64,000 nt of DNA from an uncultured Clostridia bacterium (GTDB lineage: Bacteria; Bacillota; Clostridia; TANB77; CAG-508): contig CAKOVH010000002.1 of the NCBI GenBank assembly GCA_934121885.1, forward strand, positions 72,336-136,335. Reading direction: 5' to 3'. This document shows, one piece after another, positions 19,501-29,332 of the stretch (the first letter of the stretch is position 1; every line of letters begins with the position of its first letter). The notes below the pieces were generated by a model. The model was not told the DNA's origin. It saw only the letters and a list, made by a program, of their open reading frames with translations, and made no database searches. Both the position numbers and the translations under genes were made by a program.

Positions 19501-21309
19501 TTGAAAAGTGGAATTAAAACATTAGCAACATGGTTAATTATAGGAGTAATTTGTTTTATTTTAATTAATTCAATATTTGATAGTACAAATAACAAACTTG
19601 CTTATTCAGAACTTGTTGCTAAAATTGAAGCAGGGGAAGTAAAAGAAATTGAGATATCTTCTGATAAAACTAAAGCAGAAGTAAAACTTAAAAACGAAAA
19701 TATAGCAAAACAGGTTAACATTCCAAGTATAGATAACTTAATGAATACAGTACAAGAAAGTATGAAAACAGGAAATATTACTGTAAGCGAAAAATCAGAA
19801 TCTATATGGATGTTCCTTTTAAGTTTATTAACACCATTTGGAATTTTAATTATATTCTTTATATTCTGGTTCTTCTTTACAAACGGTGCAAATCAAGGAA
19901 ATGGAACAGGAAAAACAATGTCTTTTGGAAAAAGCAGAGCAAGAATGTTAAATCCAACAGACAAAAACAGAGTAACATTTAATGATGTAGCAGGTGTTGA
20001 TGAAGAAAAAGAAGAACTTGAGGAAATCGTTGAATTTTTAAAAAATCCAAAAAAATTCACAGATATGGGAGCAAGAATTCCAAAGGGAGTTTTATTAGTT
20101 GGTAACCCAGGTACTGGTAAAACATTACTTGCAAAAGCAGTTGCTGGAGAAGCAGGAGTTCCATTCTTTATTATAAGTGGATCTGATTTCGTAGAAATGT
20201 TCGTTGGTGTTGGTGCATCACGTGTAAGAGATTTATTTGAAGAAGCTAAGAAAAAAGCTCCATGTATTATATTTATAGACGAAATTGATGCTGTAGGTCG
20301 TCAAAGAGGTGCAGGTCTTGGTGGAGGTCATGATGAAAGAGAACAAACATTAAATCAATTATTAGTTGAAATGGATGGTTTCTCTGCAAATGAGGGTGTT
20401 ATTGTTTTAGCAGCTACAAATAGACCAGATGTACTTGATAAAGCATTATTAAGACCAGGAAGATTTGATAGACAAATTGTAGTATCAAGTCCAGATGTAA
20501 AGGCAAGAGAGCAAATACTTGAAGTTCATAGTAGAAAGAAAAAATTAGCAGATGATATTGATTTAAAAACAATTGCAAAAAATACATCAGGTTTCTCAGG
20601 TGCAGACCTAGAAAATGTCTTAAATGAAGCAGCATTATTAGCCGCAAGAAGAAATTTAGACCAAATAGGTATGGCAGAAATAGAAGATGCAATGGTTAAA
20701 GTTACAATGGGACCTGAAAAAAGAACAAGAGTAAGAAGTGAAAAAGAACAAAAACTTGTCGCATATCATGAAGCAGGTCATGCTGTAGTAAGTAGATTTT
20801 TACCTACACAAGATCCAGTTCATCAAATATCTATTGTACCAAGAGGAATGGCTGGAGGATATACAATGTATAGACCTACAGAGGACAAATCATTTATGTC
20901 TAGAACAGAAATGGTAGAAAATATAATTTCATTACTTGGTGGTAGAGTTGCAGAACAATTAATTATAGGAGATATATCAACAGGTGCAAGCAATGATATT
21001 GAAAGAGCAACAAAAATTGCGAGAAGCATGGTTACAAAATATGGTATGAGCCAAAGAGTTGGAACAATTATGCTAGGTCAAGATCAAGGAGAAGTATTCT
21101 TAGGAAGAGATTTTGCACAAAGTAAAGAATATTCTGAAGAAACAGCAGCTATTGTTGATGAAGAAGTAAAAAGTATTGTAGATTTTGCATATAAAAAGGC
21201 AGAAGAAATATTAAGAGAACATGTTGAAAAACTTCACAGAGTTGCAGGTGTATTACTTGAAAAAGAGAAAATTGATGGTGAAGAATTTGACGAAATTTTT
21301 AATAGTTAA
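19501..21309 (+). CDS. ftsH: ATP-dependent zinc metalloprotease FtsH
   Basis: A 602-aa membrane-bound AAA+ protease. Two membrane helices (about 8-24 and 103-124) enclose an extracytoplasmic domain. The AAA+ domain has Walker A GNPGTGKT at 201-208, Walker B IIFIDEIDAVG and the SRH region ATNRPDVLDKALLRPGRFDRQ. The zinc site HEAGH is at 423-427. FtsH removes misassembled membrane proteins and helps control stress and sporulation regulators. The start is TTG at 19501, with AAGGAGG nine bases upstream. A terminator follows. Confidence 0.98.
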   Translation: MKSGIKTLATWLIIGVICFILINSIFDSTNNKLAYSELVAKIEAGEVKEIEISSDKTKAEVKLKNENIAKQVNIPSIDNLMNTVQESMKTGNITVSEKSESIWMFLLSLLTPFGILIIFFIFWFFFTNGANQGNGTGKTMSFGKSRARMLNPTDKNRVTFNDVAGVDEEKEELEEIVEFLKNPKKFTDMGARIPKGVLLVGNPGTGKTLLAKAVAGEAGVPFFIISGSDFVEMFVGVGASRVRDLFEEAKKKAPCIIFIDEIDAVGRQRGAGLGGGHDEREQTLNQLLVEMDGFSANEGVIVLAATNRPDVLDKALLRPGRFDRQIVVSSPDVKAREQILEVHSRKKKLADDIDLKTIAKNTSGFSGADLENVLNEAALLAARRNLDQIGMAEIEDAMVKVTMGPEKRTRVRSEKEQKLVAYHEAGHAVVSRFLPTQDPVHQISIVPRGMAGGYTMYRPTEDKSFMSRTEMVENIISLLGGRVAEQLIIGDISTGASNDIERATKIARSMVTKYGMSQRVGTIMLGQDQGEVFLGRDFAQSKEYSEETAAIVDEEVKSIVDFAYKKAEEILREHVEKLHRVAGVLLEKEKIDGEEFDEIFNS

Positions 21310-21321
21310 TTAAATTATATT

Positions 21322-21352
21322 AAACAGACAGGTAAAATACTTGTCTGTTTTT
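21322..21352 (+). terminator. Terminator of ftsH
   Basis: AAACAGACAG pairs with CTGTCTGTTT-like sequence (stem about 9 bp, 8-base loop) and runs into TTTTT. Confidence 0.82.
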
Positions 21353-21437
21353 AATTTATTTAAAATTTTATTGATTTTTAAAGGTATATAATATAAAATA
21401 ATGATGTAAAAATATATCAAATGAAAAGGAAAAATAA

Positions 21438-23654
21438 ATGAATAAACCTATAAAGAAAAATAAAAAAGAAAAAACTTTATCACAAAGACTTGGAATATTG
21501 ATGATAACATTTTTTGCATTGTTATTTATACTTATTATAAGACTTGGATGGTTGCAAATTGTACAAGGTGCAAAACTAAAAGAGGCAATGTATGATCAAT
21601 TAACAACAAGTAGAATTATAAGCCCAAAAAGAGGAACTATATATGACTCTACAGGAAAATCCTTAGCAATAAGTGCACAAGTAGATACAGTAAGTATTAA
21701 CCCTAGGCAAATTATTGTAGAACATAAAAATGATGATGTTGCAAAAGTAAAAACAAAAGAGCTTAAGGAAAAAGTTGCGAAAGCATTTTCTGATATATTT
21801 GAACTTGATTATGATGAAACATTAAAAAAAGTATCAAGTGATAGTTCTATACAAACAATTGCAAGAAAAGTTGAAAAGGACAAAATTGATGAACTAAAAA
21901 AATGGATGAAAGATAATGAAGTATATTCTGGCATAAATATTGATGAAGATACAAAAAGGTATTATCCATATGACAATCTTGCGTCTAATTTGATTGGATT
22001 TTGTGGAACAGATAATCAAGGACTAGAGGGATTAGAAGCTAAGTGGGATAGTGTACTAACTGGAACACCTGGCAAGATTACATCATCACAAGACGCTTTT
22101 CAAGATTTAATTCCAGATCAAAACCAAACATATATAGCAGCACAAAATGGAAATGATATTACACTTACTATTGATGCTAATATTCAATCCATTGCTGAAA
22201 AGTATTTAAAACAAGCTTGTGAAGAAAATAAATGTAGCCAAGGTGGAAATGTAATTATAATGAATCCAAATAATGGAGACATTCTAGCAATGGCAACATA
22301 TCCTGACTATAACTTAAATACACCATTTACCCCTACAAATATCACAGAAAAGGAATGGAAAAAGTTAACTGAGGAGAAACAAAGCGAAGAATTACAAAAC
22401 ATATGGAATAACAGGGCTATAACTTATACATATGAACCAGGATCTGTATTTAAAATAATCATAGCGGCAGCAGGCTTAGAGGAAAATATAATAACTACAG
22501 ATAAAGCGGGAGATTTTTACTGCAAAGGTTATGAGAAAGTTGCCGGAATGAAAATATATTGTTCAGATAGTTCAGGACATGGTTCGTTATCACTAAGAGA
22601 TGCTTTAAAACATTCTTGTAACCCTGCATTTATGCAATTAGGAAAAAAGATAGGAGCAACTACATTGTATAAATACTATAATGCTTTTGGTTTTTTTTCT
22701 ACAACAAATTTTGCAAGTATTGGAGAACGTTCGGGATATTTTTGGAACTTAGAGGATGTTGGAGAAGTTGAACTTGCAACAATGTCATTTGGACAAAGAT
22801 TTAGAATAACACCACTACAAATGATAACAGCAGTATCTGCAGTTGCAAATGATGGAGTGCTTATGCAACCTAGAATTGTAAAAGAAATAAAAAATACAGA
22901 TACATCTGCTGTTACAACAATTGAGCCTGTATCTGTAAGACAGGTAATTTCAAAGGAAACATCAGCAAAAATGCTTAATATGCTAGAAACAGTTGTAACT
23001 GAAGGAACAGGTAGTTATGCAAAAGTAAAGGGATATACTGTTGCAGGAAAAACTGGAACATCAGAATCTGACTATTCAGATAAAGATAATGGATATGTTG
23101 CTTCTTTTGCAGCTATATCACCAGTCGAAAGCCCTGAAGTAGTTGTACTTGTTACTTTGTATGGTTCAGATTCTCATGGTGGAACAGTTGCAGGACCAGT
23201 TGTATCAAAAATTTTATCAGAAGTATTACCTTATCTTGGAATACCATCTGATACAAGTACGAGTACAAGCAATGATACAAAAAGTTTAGCAAATGTAAAA
23301 AATAAAACCGTAGCTGAAGCAAAGAAAATAATAGAAAATGCTGGCTTTACATGTAAAATATCGGGAGATTCTAACGATATAGTTACAGATCAAATGCCAA
23401 AAGCAGGAACCTCCTTATTAAAGGACTCTACAGTACTATTATACACAGAAGGAAATGATACAAGAATTTCACAAACTGTTCCAAATTTAAAAGATATGAC
23501 ATTTACAGAAGCAAAAGCAGCACTAAAAAAGAAAAATTTAAACATTAAATTTACCGGTAGTGGAGTTGTTACTAGTCAAAGTGTTACAACAGGTACATCA
23601 GTAGAAGAGGGAACGATAATACAAGTAACATTACAAAAAAAGATTACAGAATAA
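21438..23654 (+). CDS. Class B penicillin-binding protein with two PASTA domains (SpoVD/FtsI-like)
   Basis: A 738-aa transpeptidase. A membrane anchor lies at about 18-40, then a dimerisation domain (RGTIYDSTGKSLAIS), then the transpeptidase domain. Catalytic motifs are the SxxK serine near residue 336 (EPGSVFKI), SCN near 395 and KTGTS near 538. Two PASTA repeats occupy about 615-735. It cross-links peptidoglycan for septation or for the spore cortex. A PBP with PASTA repeats matches both SpoVD and PBP2B of Firmicutes, so I do not assign a symbol. Weak SD (AAAAGGAAAAA) precedes the ATG. rsmA follows 70 bases after the stop. Confidence 0.92.
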   Translation: MNKPIKKNKKEKTLSQRLGILMITFFALLFILIIRLGWLQIVQGAKLKEAMYDQLTTSRIISPKRGTIYDSTGKSLAISAQVDTVSINPRQIIVEHKNDDVAKVKTKELKEKVAKAFSDIFELDYDETLKKVSSDSSIQTIARKVEKDKIDELKKWMKDNEVYSGINIDEDTKRYYPYDNLASNLIGFCGTDNQGLEGLEAKWDSVLTGTPGKITSSQDAFQDLIPDQNQTYIAAQNGNDITLTIDANIQSIAEKYLKQACEENKCSQGGNVIIMNPNNGDILAMATYPDYNLNTPFTPTNITEKEWKKLTEEKQSEELQNIWNNRAITYTYEPGSVFKIIIAAAGLEENIITTDKAGDFYCKGYEKVAGMKIYCSDSSGHGSLSLRDALKHSCNPAFMQLGKKIGATTLYKYYNAFGFFSTTNFASIGERSGYFWNLEDVGEVELATMSFGQRFRITPLQMITAVSAVANDGVLMQPRIVKEIKNTDTSAVTTIEPVSVRQVISKETSAKMLNMLETVVTEGTGSYAKVKGYTVAGKTGTSESDYSDKDNGYVASFAAISPVESPEVVVLVTLYGSDSHGGTVAGPVVSKILSEVLPYLGIPSDTSTSTSNDTKSLANVKNKTVAEAKKIIENAGFTCKISGDSNDIVTDQMPKAGTSLLKDSTVLLYTEGNDTRISQTVPNLKDMTFTEAKAALKKKNLNIKFTGSGVVTSQSVTTGTSVEEGTIIQVTLQKKITE

Positions 23655-23724
23655 CAGAATTAACATTAGGCTATAAAATGCTTAATGTTAATTTTTGAAA
23701 ATTATATATGAAAGGAAAGATAAA

Positions 23725-24591
23725 GTGGATAGTGTTTTAAATGAAACTAAATATATAATTAAGAAATATAGTATTTCAGCTAATAAAAGTTTAGGACAAA
23801 ATTTTTTGATTGATGATGAAGTTGTAAATAATATTATTGAATCAGCTAAAATTTCAAAAAACGATTTAGTAATTGAAATAGGTCCAGGACTTGGAACATT
23901 AACTGCAAGGCTTTTGGAAAAGGCGGGCAAGGTTATAGCAGTTGAACTAGATAATAGAATGATAGAAATATTAAAAAATAGATTTGATATATACAATAAT
24001 TTTGAACTACTTAATGAGGATATATTAAAGGTAAATTTAAAAGAGTTAATATTAAGCAATGAAAAAGAATATACACAAGTAAAAATTGTTGCAAATCTAC
24101 CTTATTATATTACAACTCCGATTATTATGAAATTATTAGAGGATAGATTAAAAATTGAAAGTATTACAGTTATGGTACAAAAAGAAGTTGCAGATAGAAT
24201 AGTAGAGAAGCCAGGAGATAAAGAATCCGGAGCAATTACATACAGTGTTTATTATTATTCAGTACCAAGAAAAATTTGTTTTGTTTCAAAGGAATGTTTT
24301 ATTCCTGCTCCAGAGGTAGATTCTGAAGTTATACAATTACAAATAAGAAAAGAGCCTGTTGTTAAGGTAAAAGATGAGGAAATGTTTTTTAAAGTAATTA
24401 AAGCAAGCTTTATGCAAAGAAGAAAAACTTTACTAAATGGACTCATTAATGGTGGTCTAATAAATAATAAAGAGGAAGGAAAGAATATTTTAGGAAAATT
24501 AGAAATATCTGAAAATATAAGAGGAGAAAAATTATCAATTGAACAATTTGCTCAAATTGCAGATGAAATATATACAAAAATTAACAAATGA
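23725..24591 (+). CDS. rsmA: 16S rRNA (adenine1518-N6/adenine1519-N6)-dimethyltransferase
   Basis: A 288-aa KsgA/RsmA enzyme that dimethylates two adjacent adenines near the 3' end of 16S rRNA. Motifs are SLGQNFLIDDEVV, the SAM-binding GPGLGTLT and the catalytic NLPYY. I choose GTG at 23725 because GAAAGGAAAG precedes it and the protein then starts where homologues do; a TTG at 23695 would add ten residues without a ribosome-binding site. It reads on toward the sortase gene. Confidence 0.95.
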   Translation: MDSVLNETKYIIKKYSISANKSLGQNFLIDDEVVNNIIESAKISKNDLVIEIGPGLGTLTARLLEKAGKVIAVELDNRMIEILKNRFDIYNNFELLNEDILKVNLKELILSNEKEYTQVKIVANLPYYITTPIIMKLLEDRLKIESITVMVQKEVADRIVEKPGDKESGAITYSVYYYSVPRKICFVSKECFIPAPEVDSEVIQLQIRKEPVVKVKDEEMFFKVIKASFMQRRKTLLNGLINGGLINNKEEGKNILGKLEISENIRGEKLSIEQFAQIADEIYTKINK

Positions 24592-24658
24592 CAAAAAATA
24601 CTTTAAATTATGTAAAAAACATGATATAATAAATCAAGAGTTTTACAAGGAGGAAAAA

Positions 24659-25444
24659 ATGAATCAAATTTTAGTTACTGAAAAATTATATGTTACACCA
24701 GAACTAAAAAGAAAAAAGAGACTATTTAAAATAGAATTCTTTTTATCTGTTTTTTTAGTATGCATTTTATCTTCTTATTACATTTATGCAGAGTATGATA
24801 GAAACAGAAGTGAAGAAGTTTCAAGAACAATATTAGCAGAGGCAGATTTTGACTCAACAATAAAACAAGTTGATGAAAATGATGTTATGGTCATTTTATT
24901 AAAAGATGAAAATGAAAATGAAATAATACAAGATAACCAAACTGCTCAGCAAGAAAATAGTACAAACACAAACAACAATGATCAAAATACAAGTTCATCT
25001 CAAAATACAGTAGTTGCATCTAATAATAGTGGTACAACAACCAAGAAAAATAAGGGATATACAACAGACGCAAGGCTAAAAATATCTAAAATAGATCTTG
25101 ATTATCCTGTATTATCAGAAACATCAGAGGATTTACTTGAGATATCTGTAAATAAATATTATGGGCCTAATCCGAATGAAGTAGGAAACTATTGTATAGT
25201 AGGACATAATTATAAGAACGGAAAAATGTTTGGACAATTATCTAAATTAAAAAATGGAGACACAATTACTTTGGAAGATATGACAGGAAGAGTTATTACA
25301 TATCAAGTATATAATAAATATATTGTAAAGCCAACTAATACAAAATGCACAAGTCAGCTTACAAATGGAAAAAGAGAAGTAACATTAATTACTTGTGCAA
25401 ATTATGGAACAGAAAGATTAGTTGTAAAATGTAGAGAAGTTTAA
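24659..25444 (+). CDS. Sortase family transpeptidase (class D-like)
   Basis: A 261-aa membrane-anchored sortase. One helix lies at about residues 24-42, then a low-complexity Asn/Thr/Ser/Gln linker (about 90-130), then the beta-barrel catalytic domain. The catalytic His is in IVGHNYKNGKMFGQL, the Cys in LITCANYGTERLVVKCRE, with the arginine in the same strand. Sortases anchor proteins carrying an LPxTG-like signal to peptidoglycan or build pili. AAGGAGG lies six bases before ATG 24659. The frame is open further upstream into rsmA, but that portion is not conserved sortase. No obvious substrate gene is adjacent. Confidence 0.9.
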   Translation: MNQILVTEKLYVTPELKRKKRLFKIEFFLSVFLVCILSSYYIYAEYDRNRSEEVSRTILAEADFDSTIKQVDENDVMVILLKDENENEIIQDNQTAQQENSTNTNNNDQNTSSSQNTVVASNNSGTTTKKNKGYTTDARLKISKIDLDYPVLSETSEDLLEISVNKYYGPNPNEVGNYCIVGHNYKNGKMFGQLSKLKNGDTITLEDMTGRVITYQVYNKYIVKPTNTKCTSQLTNGKREVTLITCANYGTERLVVKCREV

Positions 25445-25445
25445 T

Positions 25446-25492
25446 ATTAAAAATGAGAAAGCAATATAATATTATTGTTTTCTTATTTTTTT
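25446..25492 (+). terminator. Probable terminator after the sortase
   Basis: An imperfect stem in which GAGAAAGCAATA faces TATTGTTTTCTTA-like sequence, followed by TTTTTTT. Confidence 0.55.
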
Positions 25493-25507
25493 GCTAGATA
25501 AAAAAAC

Positions 25508-25536
25508 TTGCAACTTTAATAAAAAGATTATATAAT
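25508..25536 (+). promoter_or_regulatory. Promoter of the tetR-acyl-CoA ligase operon
   Basis: TTGCAA at 25508-25513 and TATAAT at 25531-25536 with a 17-base spacer. Confidence 0.65.
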
Positions 25537-25571
25537 AATAAAGTATTTTTAATATTTATAGGTGAACAATA

Positions 25572-26141
25572 ATGAATAAAACAAAAAGAAAAATATTTGA
25601 AACATCAATGAGACTATTTGCTGAAAAAGGATATGATGCAACTAGCATAGAGGAAATTACTGCAACAGTTGGAGTTGCAAAAGGAACACTTTATTATCAC
25701 TTTTCTAGTAAAGAGGAAATATTTGAGTTTTTAGTTGAAGAAGGTGTAAAACTTCTAAAAAATAGTATAAGCATAAAAACAGATAAAATACAAAACAGTG
25801 TAGATAAGCTAAGAGCAATTACACTAATACAAATAAAAGTACTATTTAAATATGAAAACTTTATTACAATTATTCTAAGCCAGATATGGGGTAATGATGA
25901 AAAAAGCAAATTATGCAAAAAATATGTTTTCGAATATATACAAATGATAGAAGAAATTGTTAAAGAAGGAATAAGAAAAGAAGAGATTATGCAAGGGGAT
26001 AGTAATGTAATTGCTTCTGGTATATTTGGATTTATTTCATCTAGTTTTATTTATAAAATGAGACATGAGGGTGAAATAGATATACAAGAACTATTTTCAG
26101 AAGTAGATAATTTATTTATAAAAAAACTTGCAAAAAAATAG
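25572..26141 (+). CDS. TetR/AcrR family transcriptional regulator
   Basis: A 189-aa one-component regulator. The N-terminal helix-turn-helix (about residues 5-50) shows the family pattern FAEKGYDATSIEEITATVGVA and GTLYYHFSSKEEIFE. The C-terminal ligand domain is all-helical and not informative about the ligand. The stop is 12 bases from the start of an acyl-CoA ligase gene, so the regulator probably controls its own operon in response to a fatty acid or acyl-CoA, like FadR/FatR-type TetR proteins. That ligand is inference. Confidence 0.92.
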   Translation: MNKTKRKIFETSMRLFAEKGYDATSIEEITATVGVAKGTLYYHFSSKEEIFEFLVEEGVKLLKNSISIKTDKIQNSVDKLRAITLIQIKVLFKYENFITIILSQIWGNDEKSKLCKKYVFEYIQMIEEIVKEGIRKEEIMQGDSNVIASGIFGFISSSFIYKMRHEGEIDIQELFSEVDNLFIKKLAKK

Positions 26142-26153
26142 GAGAGGAAAATT

Positions 26154-28028
26154 ATGAGAATATTAAAAGATTTTAAAATACCAGATTTTAAATTTCCAAA
26201 ATTTAAAATGAAAGAGTTATCAGAAATTGACGAGGTAAATGTTGATTATGATATGGTAAAAAAAGCAGAAGAAAACCAAAAGAAAAAAGAAAAGAAAAAC
26301 TATGAAGGAACTCACTTCGAAACAATAAAAGAGGCATTTATAAATAGTTCTGAAAAATTTGCAGATAGAACATTTTTATTGGAAAAAACAAATCCAAAGG
26401 GAGAATGGATTGAAACTACATATACACAGTTCAAAAATGAAGTTACTGGACTTGGAACAGCACTTATTAGAAAATTAGGATTAAAAGATACAAGAATTGT
26501 AATTATAGGCGAAAATACCCATTTCTGGTATGTATCATATATGGCAATGCTTTGTGGCGTAGGAATAGCAGTACCAGTTGATAAAGAGCTACCTGAAAAT
26601 GAAATAGAAAATGTTATAAAAAGATCAAAAGCAAGTGCTGTAATATTTTCAACAAAAAAGGCAGATATTATAAAAAAGGTATCAGAAAATTTGCCAGATG
26701 TAAAATATTTTATTCAAATGAATTCAAAGGAATCTTTAAAAAATAGATTTGTTGGAATAGAGTACTTAATTGAAGAAGGAAAGACATTAGTAGCTACTGG
26801 AGACGATAGTTATATGAATATAGAAGTTGATCCAGACGAATTTAAGGTTTTATTATTCACATCAGGAACAACATCAAATGCAAAAGGAGTTATGCTATGT
26901 AATAGAAATTTAGCGGAAAATATAAATTCTGCATCTGCATATGTTGATTTAAGACCAGATGATAGATTAATGTCTATATTACCTTTGCATCATACATATG
27001 AATCATCAATTGGATTTTTGTATCCTTTCGCAATGGGAGCATCTGTTGCTGTATGCCAAGGCTTAAAATATATTGTTCCAGATTTAAAAGAGACAAAACC
27101 AACAGCTATATTAACTGTTCCATTAATTGTTGAAAATCTTTATAAGAAAATTAATATGAATATAAAGAAAAGCAAAAAAGACGGAATGGTAAATTCAATG
27201 ATTCATGTAACAAATGCATTAAAAAATGTTGGTGTTGATATAAAAAGAAAAGTATTTGCAGAAATATATGAAAATCTAGGTGGAAATATTAGAATAATAG
27301 TTTCAGCTGCAGCACCAATAGATGCTAAAATAGGGAAATGGGTTCAAGACATTGGAATATGCTTTTTACAAGGATATGGACTTACAGAAACAGCTCCTAT
27401 TGCAGCATTAACACCAGACTTTGAACCAAAAGTTGGATCAGCAGGAAAGGCTGTTGTATGTGCAAAATTAAAAATTGATAATCCAAATGAAAACGGAGAA
27501 GGAGAAGGAGAAGTATTAATTAATAGTAAAACATTAATGCTTGGTTATTACGAAGATGAAGAGGCAACAAAAGATTCAATTATAGAAGTAAATGGAGAAA
27601 GATGGTTTAGATCAGGGGATGTTGGATATCTTGACAAAGATGGATTCTTGTACATTACAGGAAGAAGCAAAAACGTTATTGTTACACAAAATGGTAAAAA
27701 TATTTATCCAGAAGAAATTGAAATTATGCTTTCAAATATTCCAGAAATAAAAGAGTGTATGGTATATGGAAAACAAGATGAAAAAGAAGATAAGGAACTT
27801 ATTGTTTCCGTAAAGGTTATACCTAACTATGAAGAAATTGAGGAAAAACATGGAAAAGGACTTACGGAGGAAGAAGTTTACAAGATTATTTGGGATAAAA
27901 TTAAAGAAGTAAATAAGCAATTAACTTCATATAAAGCTATTAAAAACCTTGAAATTAAGCATGATGAGTTTGTAAAAACAACAACTATGAAAATTAAGAG
28001 ATATGCAGAGCTAAAAAAAGACAAATAA
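26154..28028 (+). CDS. Long-chain fatty-acid-CoA ligase / AMP-forming acyl synthetase
   Basis: A 624-aa ANL-superfamily enzyme that activates a carboxylic acid to an acyl-AMP and transfers it, usually to CoA. Motifs are the P-loop LLFTSGTTSNAKGVML, GYGLTETAPI, the WFRSGDVGYLDKDGFLYITGRSKN hinge region and a C-terminal Lys in TTTMKIKRY. The first 50 or so residues are a Lys/Phe/Pro-rich extension not found in the core enzyme. GGAGAGG precedes the ATG. Cotranscribed with the TetR regulator. The acid specificity cannot be read from sequence; long-chain is the best guess from overall similarity. Confidence 0.88.
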   Translation: MRILKDFKIPDFKFPKFKMKELSEIDEVNVDYDMVKKAEENQKKKEKKNYEGTHFETIKEAFINSSEKFADRTFLLEKTNPKGEWIETTYTQFKNEVTGLGTALIRKLGLKDTRIVIIGENTHFWYVSYMAMLCGVGIAVPVDKELPENEIENVIKRSKASAVIFSTKKADIIKKVSENLPDVKYFIQMNSKESLKNRFVGIEYLIEEGKTLVATGDDSYMNIEVDPDEFKVLLFTSGTTSNAKGVMLCNRNLAENINSASAYVDLRPDDRLMSILPLHHTYESSIGFLYPFAMGASVAVCQGLKYIVPDLKETKPTAILTVPLIVENLYKKINMNIKKSKKDGMVNSMIHVTNALKNVGVDIKRKVFAEIYENLGGNIRIIVSAAAPIDAKIGKWVQDIGICFLQGYGLTETAPIAALTPDFEPKVGSAGKAVVCAKLKIDNPNENGEGEGEVLINSKTLMLGYYEDEEATKDSIIEVNGERWFRSGDVGYLDKDGFLYITGRSKNVIVTQNGKNIYPEEIEIMLSNIPEIKECMVYGKQDEKEDKELIVSVKVIPNYEEIEEKHGKGLTEEEVYKIIWDKIKEVNKQLTSYKAIKNLEIKHDEFVKTTTMKIKRYAELKKDK

Positions 28029-28042
28029 TTCTATATTTCCCC

Positions 28043-28071
28043 TTGACTTTATTAAAATCTTGTAATAAAAT
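28043..28071 (+). promoter_or_regulatory. Probable sigma-A promoter of the 292-aa unknown gene
   Basis: TTGACT at 28043-28048 and TAAAAT at 28066-28071, 17-base spacer. Confidence 0.6.
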
Positions 28072-28176
28072 TGTAATGAAATTAAGAAAAAGATGAAGAA
28101 ATCCTATTGAGGTTTATATAAATCAACATAGAATTTTACTGTAAGAACACGTAGGATAAAGGAGGGAAGGTTTACA

Positions 28177-29055
28177 ATGTCTAGATCTGGCATAGTAAAC
28201 GTGAGAATGGTAATCACGGAAGAAAAAATATTATCAAATATTGATAAAGTTCAAAAATTAATTAATCCAAATAGCAAAAAACAAATAGTTCAATTAGAGG
28301 AAGATGCTTTCTTTAAGGATTTAATTGAATCAATTAAAACATATCTAGTTGAATATCCTAAAAAGAAAAATTTCCCAGCAAGTGTATATAAAGCAGCTTA
28401 CGGATTAGTAGAATATGCAACAAATCAATTTGAAGAAAATACAAAAAAAATTGAAGAGTTAATTAGACAAAGGGAAAAGAATATAGCTTTAGCTGCAAAT
28501 TTAAAAGAAGCTTTAAATGCAGTTGAAAATAAAGATGAAGATTGGAAAGGTGCAATACAAAATATTTCATCTCAATTCCCTGAGGATATAATAGATACAC
28601 TTGGTGTAATTGGAAGAGCAAAATCTGATAAATCTCAAAATTATCAAGATGCAGTTAAATTAATAAATGCAAGAATTAGTAATTTAGAGACAAACTTACA
28701 TATTGAAATAGATATGGAAAGAATAGAGGATAGATCAAAAGCTTTAAGTTATATTGGAATTGAAGTGGCAGATGCACTAAAACTAATACCAACACCTGAA
28801 GAGCCAATAGTTGAAGAAGTACAAGAAGTAGTTGCTGAACCAGTTGCTGAACCAGTCGTTACACCAGTACAAGAAACAGTTGCACAGCCAAGCATTGAAC
28901 AACAACAATATTTTGAACAAACTAGAGTTGAAGTAAAACCAAGCTTATGGCAACGCATCAAAAATAGTAAATTTGTAAAAACAATCTCATATATAATGAA
29001 AATTAAAGTAGTTATAGAAAAACCACTAGCATTAACAGAAGGTAGAGGAGAATAA
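28177..29055 (+). CDS. Unrecognised 292-aa protein with helical core and Val/Pro/Glu linker
   Basis: I do not recognise a family. The first 200 or so residues are charged and predicted mostly helical, with no membrane segment. Residues about 205-245 are a low-complexity linker built from repeats such as VAEPV. The last 50 residues are basic (SLWQRIKNSKFVKTISYIMKIKVV) and could be an amphipathic membrane- or nucleic-acid-contacting helix. AAAGGAGGGAAGG precedes the ATG. It has its own promoter and terminator, so it is an independent transcription unit. Codon use matches its neighbours. Confidence 0.8.
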   Translation: MSRSGIVNVRMVITEEKILSNIDKVQKLINPNSKKQIVQLEEDAFFKDLIESIKTYLVEYPKKKNFPASVYKAAYGLVEYATNQFEENTKKIEELIRQREKNIALAANLKEALNAVENKDEDWKGAIQNISSQFPEDIIDTLGVIGRAKSDKSQNYQDAVKLINARISNLETNLHIEIDMERIEDRSKALSYIGIEVADALKLIPTPEEPIVEEVQEVVAEPVAEPVVTPVQETVAQPSIEQQQYFEQTRVEVKPSLWQRIKNSKFVKTISYIMKIKVVIEKPLALTEGRGE

Positions 29056-29069
29056 TTAGTAAATATAAA

Positions 29070-29105
29070 AGAAGTATCAAATTTTAATATTGATACTTCT
29101 TTTTT
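29070..29105 (+). terminator. Terminator of the 292-aa unknown gene
   Basis: An 11-bp stem (AGAAGTATCAA and complement, 9-base loop) ending in TTTTTTT. Confidence 0.85.
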
Positions 29106-29137
29106 GCAGTATTAAAATTGTTATATATGTTTAATAA

Positions 29138-29332
29138 TTAATCATTATTAGCAAATAATAGTTTTATTCCCCATAAACCTGAAATACCAACTAATATATA
29201 TATTATTCTACTAATAACAGACATAGTTCCAAATATTGTATCAACTAAATTAAAATTAAATATTCCAACTAATCCCCAGTTAATTGCACCTATTATAATT
29301 AATACAAGAGCTATATTATCAATAACTTTCAT
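29138..29332 (-). CDS. DUF378 small membrane protein
   Basis: A 64-aa protein made of two membrane helices, with the family signature IALVLIIIGAINWGLVGIF at the N-terminus and VDTIFG in between. DUF378 proteins (such as B. subtilis YuzA) have no established function. The start ATG has GAAAGGAAG upstream. The gene stands alone on the minus strand between two accessory-type genes. Confidence 0.88.
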   Translation of the reverse strand: MKVIDNIALVLIIIGAINWGLVGIFNFNLVDTIFGTMSVISRIIYILVGISGLWGIKLLFANND

